From Armigeres subalbatus (lineage: Eukaryota; Arthropoda; Insecta; Diptera; Culicidae), in assembly GCF_024139115.2 (NCBI RefSeq), contig NC_085141.1:368489925-368553924 (forward strand): a stretch of DNA of 64,000 bases, in the 5' to 3' direction. The notes below the pieces were generated by a model. It was not told the DNA's origin. It saw only the letters and a list, made by a program, of their open reading frames with translations, and ran no database searches. Within the stretch, counting starts at the first letter, position 1. Each line of letters opens with the position of its first letter. The position numbers were made by a program, and so were the translations under genes. Positions 57,690 through 64,000 of the stretch are shown piece after piece.

Positions 57690-57880
57690 GTTTAAATTTG
57701 TTTCGAAATTCCGCGGAATTCCGTTAAATTTCTTTAAAAGCTAGTTTTTTTTCTAGCGAAATTTTTGCAATTTTACGAAACGAAACTAAATCAAGAAATC
57801 AGATTTCGCCATGCTCAAATTCCGCGGAATTTCGTTTCGAACCACCTGGAACGAAATTTTTCGAAATACCGCATATGCTT
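57690..57880. repeat. GAAACGAAAC / CCGCGGAATTTC repeats
   Basis: Several copies of TTTCGAAATTCCGCGGAATT and ACGAAACGAAACTAAATC-like motifs, related to 52,535-52,680. Possibly subterminal repeats of a DNA transposon. Confidence 0.55.
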
Positions 57881-57889
57881 ATAAATTCG

Positions 57890-58140
57890 AAGTCTTTTGA
57901 CAGAAATTTTCCTCTATTCACTGATTTTCGAGTTTCTCAACACCGACAGTTTCTCAACACCGTTCACTGATGTGAATAAATTACCTGAAATGCTTCAAAA
58001 GGAGATAATTTACCTCCGATACAACAACGAGCTCAAGTCTAAATTACAGAAAGACACATCTCTCGTAAAATATTTTCTCTCTTCAGAAATACCTACATCA
58101 GAATCGAGAATGAAAGCAGTGAAAAGTAATTGTTGATGTT
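57890..58140 (+). pseudogene. Possible hAT (ZBED/GTF2IRD2-like) transposase scrap
   Basis: The ORF 57897-58136 contains PFTDVNKLPEMLQKEIIYLR followed by NNELKSKLQK and ending SRMKAVKSN. This resembles the conserved 'PF..D...LP..LQ.ELI.L..N..LK..F' block and the later 'SRMK..KS' block of domesticated and active hAT transposases, with the segment between shortened. No start, N-terminal BED finger or catalytic region is present. A family match is plausible but unconfirmed. Confidence 0.45.
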
Positions 58141-61100
58141 CATTATCTGCTTGCGAAATTTGGTCACCGATTCATTGAATATTGGAAAGTTGCAACAATT
58201 CTATGTTTGTCAATTCTCAACCAAAAGAGCTATTCCGTAGAAAAGTTATTTCAAACGCAATAAAATCGTGTTTGGTTTCCCTAAAAACAATTTCAACTAT
58301 TCTGAAAAAAAAAAAATAGATTATTTTGAAAATGTATAAGAAATATGTACCGAATATTTTCTGGCCTGCCATCAATTGTTTATTCTGAAAATTGGTCCGT
58401 GGCTTGAAAAGGTGGCAGACCTGGTTTACTTTAACTGCTTGGAAGTGGGGCAGTTATAACCTCCACTACCTATCGTCCGGTTTAGGATGGGATGCTTGTC
58501 TAGTTAAACACCTACTAGCTCCTTTGGGGGAGCCTACCGAACCTAACGGCGGATTGGTGTGTCACCGACAACGACCAGTAGGATTTCGTAGTCATATATA
58601 AAAACGTGTATGTTGGGTTAGGAAGCGGAAAACCCTTTCTATTGTGACAAGAAAATTTCCATTCGCTAAGCCGCTGAAGAACCACGAGCATTTAGATGTG
58701 ATTAAACGTGTTTGATTTGATCAAGTTAATCAAAAAGAACATATGTGTATGCCTTGTAGCGTAACTGATACCGAATATCTTTGCAAATTCCTTTACATAT
58801 AGCATATTTCTGATAGATTTTACTTTCTGCTTTGGGACGTCAGCCCCGTTCAGGTTAGAGCGGTGGGCATAAACTAGATACTGCCTTTTAATTCATTGAG
58901 CGTTGTTTTCTAATAAGCACTTTGAAGATGAGGATTGATAGAAAACTTTACAGGTTATAGAAGTGTGCCAATGAACCAAACTCTATTTATGAACAAGTTT
59001 CATAACTAATTGATTTGCGCTTGAACTGCAAATTTTAATGCGATATTCCTCGCAAGGTTAACATCATTCAGGTAGTAGAAACAATTCACAATATATTTTG
59101 TGTGAGTGTTTTATATGATTTGTATAATTCCTGTAATAACCAGTCATAGCCAATTTCATAAAAATAAAAATCTTCAAATTTGATCAAAATGGTTTCCACT
59201 GCACACAGCAGGGGGCGCTCAAAAGACATACCCCGCCGAGTTTGGAACCTTAAAGATCAAACGCTTGCTCAGGTCGCCTGCGCTATAGCGGCACGAACGG
59301 CGGTGCGCGGACTGACATCATATTTTTTATGGAGGTTAAGTCAAATAAACCGGTTAACACACAGCTTCGATGTTCGTCCGATACACCTCCTAGTCCGAGT
59401 GCGTGTAGTCCGGGCAGGGCAGGAAAGAAACCGCGCAGCAATGCCTCTCAATCGGCCGGCAGCAGAAGCGAAGCGGAGTGTGGGGAGAAACAGAATCGCT
59501 TATCTCATCCATAAAAATATTTAAACGCCATCCAAGTTGGCCACGTTTGCGCGAAAGTTGTTGTACCACTCCCCTGGGCAATGGCGCGCCGCCTTCGTTA
59601 CTGGCTGTCGCTGCTGCTGCTGCCTGATTGTCTCGGATTTCTTTGATGGGTGCCCGGGCCGATGCCGGTGTGTTTTGGAAACATATCGGCTAAAATCGAT
59701 TCGACGCATAATGCTTTGGAATTGCTCATTTGCGAAATAGGGATATATGTATGGCGCAGAAGTAAAATAAGTTGGGTAAAAATAAGTATCATAATAGACC
59801 CACATTTCATACATTTATCCCAACTATTCCTGTAATTCGGAAATTAGGTAGCAAACTCATTTTTGGTAATTAGGTAATCTATTTATTATTAATTTAAAAA
59901 TACTCAATCTGTAAATAATCTGATTTTGTGAGATAATGTGAATTCAATATTTTTTGTGATAATTGTTGCCATTTTTTGAACACGTACGAGCTTTATGAAA
60001 GTTAATGTAGCTATAATCTTATTTATTATAGGAAATTTGTGCTTTATTATGAAACCCTCAATCAGCTACTAAATATAATCACTGCTGCTCTACTAGATGG
60101 TTCGGTTGTTTTTCTTTTATTATTATTTGCAGCTCCTTGCCAACGTCGCAAACTGACAAGAGCTTAGCTTTGATCGCACACACATTCGCCACAGGTAAGA
60201 AGATAGCGAATGGTTTTATTTTACCGCATCGGTGATAGAGGTCCGGATGGCGCTGATTTTAGACATGACTCAAGCCGATTCTTCCGCTGGATACCCAACA
60301 TGTCTTCTTCTAGGAATTCTTCGTAGGCTTGTTTCTTCGCCAAAGCAAGCCTAAAATTTTGGAATGCGGGAACCCATCGAGTGGTGAAATAACTTGGCTT
60401 GACTTGACACGTTTTGATTGGAGTCAAGACCCACTTGACTGTTATAGAGGTGATCAAGAGGTGAGAGGCGATCTGTTTTCCAGCTCGTTTGATATTGGAG
60501 ACGTTTGAAGTCATCGATGCGAAGAATGATGCCGCGATGACTCATCATAGATGTGTTTTTATTTACGAACAGTATGGTATGGGCTATATTTTATGTAGTT
60601 CAACCGTCCAGAAGATGAAAAAAAATTAGTACCACTATGTTTTAAATTTATTTTAATTGTTTGCGTGTTTTTGAATTCTACGAATTCTTTTTTCGAAAAT
60701 TCAAATTTTATGATTTCGTTGAATTCTGCGATTTTTTTAAAAAAAATTTCGATTCTGTGAATTTATCAAATTCTCTTAAATTCTTCCATTTTTATTAATT
60801 TTAAGATTGCATGTAAAACATATGTGTGCAGGAATTCAACGCAATTAGGGAATCTAAAATGCTTCTCCAAACTACGCCTCCCACTAGAGGCTTAATACAT
60901 AAAGTATATTCATAAGACCGAAGTTTTTTTGACTTAGCTATGTTCCTCAGTAGGACACTATGCGTATACGTCCCATACCGAATCGGTAATTGATCACGCA
61001 ACCTATCGACAATTCCAACCACTTCTCTCTGTCAACAACCGGAAGATGATCCCACGCACGATCGTCCAACGCATTATCAGCTCTCGGGAAACGAGTCCCA

Positions 61101-62097
61101 CGTATCCCACGGACCACTTCCAGTGAAGAACATTCCAAAAATACTCCGGAAAAAGACCAAGCTGAAATCCATCCGACACACGATCACCACGATCCCAAAT
61201 TATTAACCATTCTGCTCAGGCAATATCTCCCTTCCTACTCGCGTCTCGGCGGTTATGCTCTTTGCTGAGGCGCATTTAATCGGCGATGGTAGTTAGGCCA
61301 AGCCGAGACCCACGCGGACACGTTGGCTAGACTCAACCAAACTGGACGCACGACGACGACGACGGTGCGCATTCCGGTAGCCGCTCGACCGGCCGCCATC
61401 CGCGCGCACATAATGGTTGTAATAATATTTAAATGCACTCGACTCGATGCGCATCCCAAATATGCTGCGCTGCTGCATTCGACTCAGTTCGTCTGGAATA
61501 GGTTTGAGGGAGCGGCCCTGTAGGCCTACATAAACTCTTAGCAAACTGTAGACGCCATAATAAAGTAAAAATGTTTGAATCTGAGTTGATGGCATTGTAT
61601 GACTTTGCCTATTTTGAATTTCTAAGAAGATCTTTATAATAGAATTCACCATTAACTATAAAAAACAAAATTACCTTAAAAAATAAAAATCAGAACATTC
61701 AAGACGAATTATGTGGCGTGCACTTTTCAGTCCCATAAAAATGTGTGCTTCCGTCTATCTCCTTCGGGATGAAACAGAGAAAAAAAAAACCGTGGCACAA
61801 TCGACCGTTGGCTGTTAACCAGTTAACAAAACAACGCACGGGATGTGTGGGTTATGGTTATGGACCTGCGGACGATGATGACGATGACAACGACAGGAAA
61901 AGAACCCAACGGAGGTGTAAAGCCCAGTAGCAGTCGATTATTTTCATAATAATGCATCCGCGGTAGAGAGGAGGACAGCCAAGCGATCATGCTGTTTGTT
62001 GTTGAACTCTACAGTGAAGGGCATTCCGAGAATGGGAGGAATGGAATGTGTCTGATCATAGAATATGTTGGGCGGAAATTCATGGTGGTTTAATTTT
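58141..62097. other. Largely unassigned DNA with GC-richer islands
   Basis: Islands at 58,390-58,680, 59,190-59,690, 60,220-60,540, 61,010-61,510 and 61,740-61,990 contain ORFs such as plus 59180-59524, minus 60221-60514 and minus 61293-61652, none recognised. Short codon-type runs occur (CGACGACGACGACGG at 61,351; GATGATGACGATGACAACG at 61,873). No TE termini were paired here. This is the longest stretch without an identified mobile element and the likeliest place for host noncoding or exon sequence. Confidence 0.3.
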
Positions 62098-62098
62098 T

Positions 62099-62960
62099 TA
62101 CCCTTCTTACACCCTAAGAAGGGTATAAAGATCGCTTGAAAAACCGACTTTTTATCCGAGGCTCGGAGACCCAAGTCGTATATACCAATCAACTCAGCTC
62201 GACGAACTGAGCACATGTATGTATGTGTGTGTGTGTGTGCGTGTGTGCGTGTGTGCGTATGTGTGTGCGTTACAAAATCTCACATCAAGATCTCAGCCGT
62301 CCGTGGACCGATTTGCACGATTTTAACACTAAACGAAAGCTATGACTTTGTCATTGAACGAGTTCAATTTTTTTTGCAATCGGACATTTGGTTCCAGAGA
62401 TATGTGAGAAATACGAACATGAAGTGCATTTTCAGAAAACTAACAAAATAATGTCACATGAATATCTCAGCCGTCTGTAAACCAATTTGCATGATTTTAT
62501 CTTTAAACGAAAACTATGACTTTGCAATTGAACCCATTGTATTTTGTTTTTGCAATTAGACATTGGGTTCCGGAGATATCTCTGAAATACGAACATAAAG
62601 CATTAGACGTATCAACTTCACACATTGGTAAAATATGTCCCAACAAGATGTCAATCGTCCTTGGACCGATTTGTGCGATTTTATCTTTAAACGAAAGCTA
62701 TGTTTTTGTCATTGGACTCATTAATTTTTTTCTGCAATCGGAAATTCGGTTTCAGAGATATCTGTGAAATACGAATATGAGACATATTTTCAGACTACTA
62801 ATGAAAAATTGTCACACCAATATCTCAGCCGTCTATGACCCGATTTGAACTCTTTCGGGCTTAAACAGAAGCTGTAATATTGCCATTTAAGGCGGCAAAT
62901 CAAATCTGCAGCCTTTTTGTATTTTTAAAAATTGTTAAATTTCCAGAAGTATCCCTTTTT
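62099..62960 (+). repeat. About 0.87-kb tandem unit, copy 1
   Basis: Starts with the palindrome ACCCTTCTTACACCCTAAGAAGGGT (arms ACCCTTCTTA/TAAGAAGGGT), then GAGGCTCGGAGACCC, ATATACCAATC, CTCAGCTCGACGAACTGAG and a TG/CG microsatellite (62,216-62,266). Four diverged subrepeats beginning TCTCAGCCGTC follow at about 62,294, 62,465, 62,649 and 62,823 (171-184 bp apart). Confidence 0.9.
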
Positions 62961-63836
62961 TACCCTTCTTACACCCTAAGAAGGGTATAAAGATCGCTTG
63001 AAAACCGACTTTTTATCCGAGGCTCGGAGACCCAAGTCGTATATACCAATCAACTCAGCTCGACGAACTGAGTACATGTATGTATGTGTGTGTGTGTGTG
63101 TGTGCGTGTGTGCGTGTGTGCGTATGTGTGTGCGTTACAAAAATCTCACATCAAGATCTCAGCCGTCCGTGTACCGATTTGCACGATTTTAACACTAAAC
63201 GAAAGCTATGACTTTGTCATTGAACGAGTTCAAATTTTTTTGCAATCGGACATTTGGTTCCAGAGATATGTGAGAAATACGAACATGAAGTGCATTTTCA
63301 GAAAACTAACAAAATAATGTCACATGAATATCTCAGCCGTCTGTAAACCAATTTGCATGATTTTATCTTTAAACGAAAGCTATGACTTTGCCATTGAACC
63401 CATTGTAGTTTGTTTTTGCAATTAGACATTGGGTTCCGGAGATATCTCTGAAATACGAACATAAAGCATTAGACGTATCAACTTCACACATTGGTAAAAT
63501 ATGTCCCATCAAGATCTCAGTCGTCCTTGGACCGATTTGTGCGATTTTATCTTTAAACGAAAGCTATGGTTTTGTCATTGGACCCATTCATTTTTTTCTG
63601 CAATTGGAAATTCGGTTTCAGAGATATCTGTGAAATACGAATATGAGACATATTTTCAGACTACTAATGAAGAATTGTCACACCAATATCTCAGCCGTCT
63701 ATGACCCGATTTGAACTCTTTTGGGCTTAAACAGAAGCTGTAATATTGCCATTTAAGGCGGCAAATCAAATCTGCAGTCTTTTTGTATTTTTTAAAAATT
63801 GTTAAATTTCCAGAAATATCCCTTTTTACCCTTCTT
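62961..63836 (+). repeat. About 0.87-kb tandem unit, copy 2
   Basis: Same order as copy 1 with few substitutions; 876 bp, the length gain being mostly in the microsatellite (63,075-63,133). The ORFs 62998-63317 and 63501-63704 are by-products. Confidence 0.9.
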
Positions 63837-64000
63837 ACACCCTAAGAAGGGTATAAAGATCGCTTGAAAAACCGACTTTTTATCCGAGACTCGGAGACCC
63901 AAGTCGTATATACCAATCAACTCAGCTCGACGAACTGAGCACATGTATGTATGTGTGTGTGTGTGTGTGTGCGTGTGTGCGTATGTGTGTGCGTTACAAA
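63837..64000 (+). repeat. About 0.87-kb tandem unit, copy 3 (cut by window end)
   Basis: Head hairpin, CTCGGAGACCC box and TG microsatellite are present before the window ends, so the array continues beyond. Confidence 0.9.

Noticed and set aside
1..64000. Endogenous viral elements, common in Aedes genomes
   Set aside because: No ORF showed recognisable viral polymerase, nucleoprotein or glycoprotein motifs by eye. A translated search would be needed to exclude short decayed copies.

Overview
The window looks like gene-poor, repeat-saturated nuclear DNA of a culicine mosquito, most likely Aedes. The evidence is a tRNA-derived SINE with the sequence layout I associate with the Aedes Feilai family, mosquito-type non-LTR retrotransposons (LINEs), many short foldback elements with TA or 8-bp target duplications, and AT-rich filler. 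I find no intact host protein-coding gene, no rRNA, no functional tRNA gene and no CRISPR array. Nearly every long open reading frame is either a retrotransposon ORF or a by-product of a tandem repeat whose period is a multiple of three. The species assignment is inference.

Layout. 1-7.5 kb: AT-rich DNA with a strong hairpin (94-235), a degenerate GAATTCC-type repeat field (2.7-4.9 kb) and two inverted-repeat elements. 7.5-9.8 kb: a 2.18-kb insertion bounded by a 22-bp direct duplication. 10.4-11.0 kb: a TA-flanked MITE. 12.7-14.1 kb: a decayed hAT transposon with a perfect 8-bp duplication and a nested MITE. 15.2-17.6 kb: a 111-bp-arm hairpin, then two tandem copies of a hairpin plus GT-microsatellite module, the first split by a 709-bp foldback element. 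17.6-19.8 kb: non-repetitive sequence and a decayed RTE-type LINE fragment. 19.9-24.5 kb: a 23-bp degenerate array, then a 51-bp minisatellite of about 54 units carrying an 812-codon open frame on the minus strand. 24.6-31.2 kb: a long palindrome split by an essentially full-length 5.85-kb LINE with an exact 14-bp target duplication. The LINE has ORF1 zinc knuckles, endonuclease, RT and RNase H, and several frameshifts. 31.8-32.5 kb: a second copy of the block between the arrays and a 17-bp array. 33.5 kb: the Feilai-like SINE. 36.3-37.9 kb: a 24-bp minisatellite open in all six frames. 38-46 kb: mostly unassigned DNA with a pogo-like MITE, a 40-bp-TIR element and a LINE RT remnant. 46.97-50.90 kb: a 3.93-kb TA-flanked element with terminal inverted repeats; its interior is a 152-bp satellite in both orientations, with an RTE-type LINE inserted in one satellite unit. 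52.5-58.1 kb: a nest of a hAT element, a LINE 3' end, the second 709-bp foldback and a possible hAT transposase scrap. 58-62 kb: unassigned. 62.1-64.0 kb: tandem units of about 0.87 kb, running off the window end.

The parts do not form a pathway. They record nested insertion, foldback mobility and tandem amplification. The least conventional signals are the 3.93-kb satellite-bearing element, the two multi-frame-open minisatellites, and the hairpin/CTCGGAGACCC/GT module present at several places in the window.
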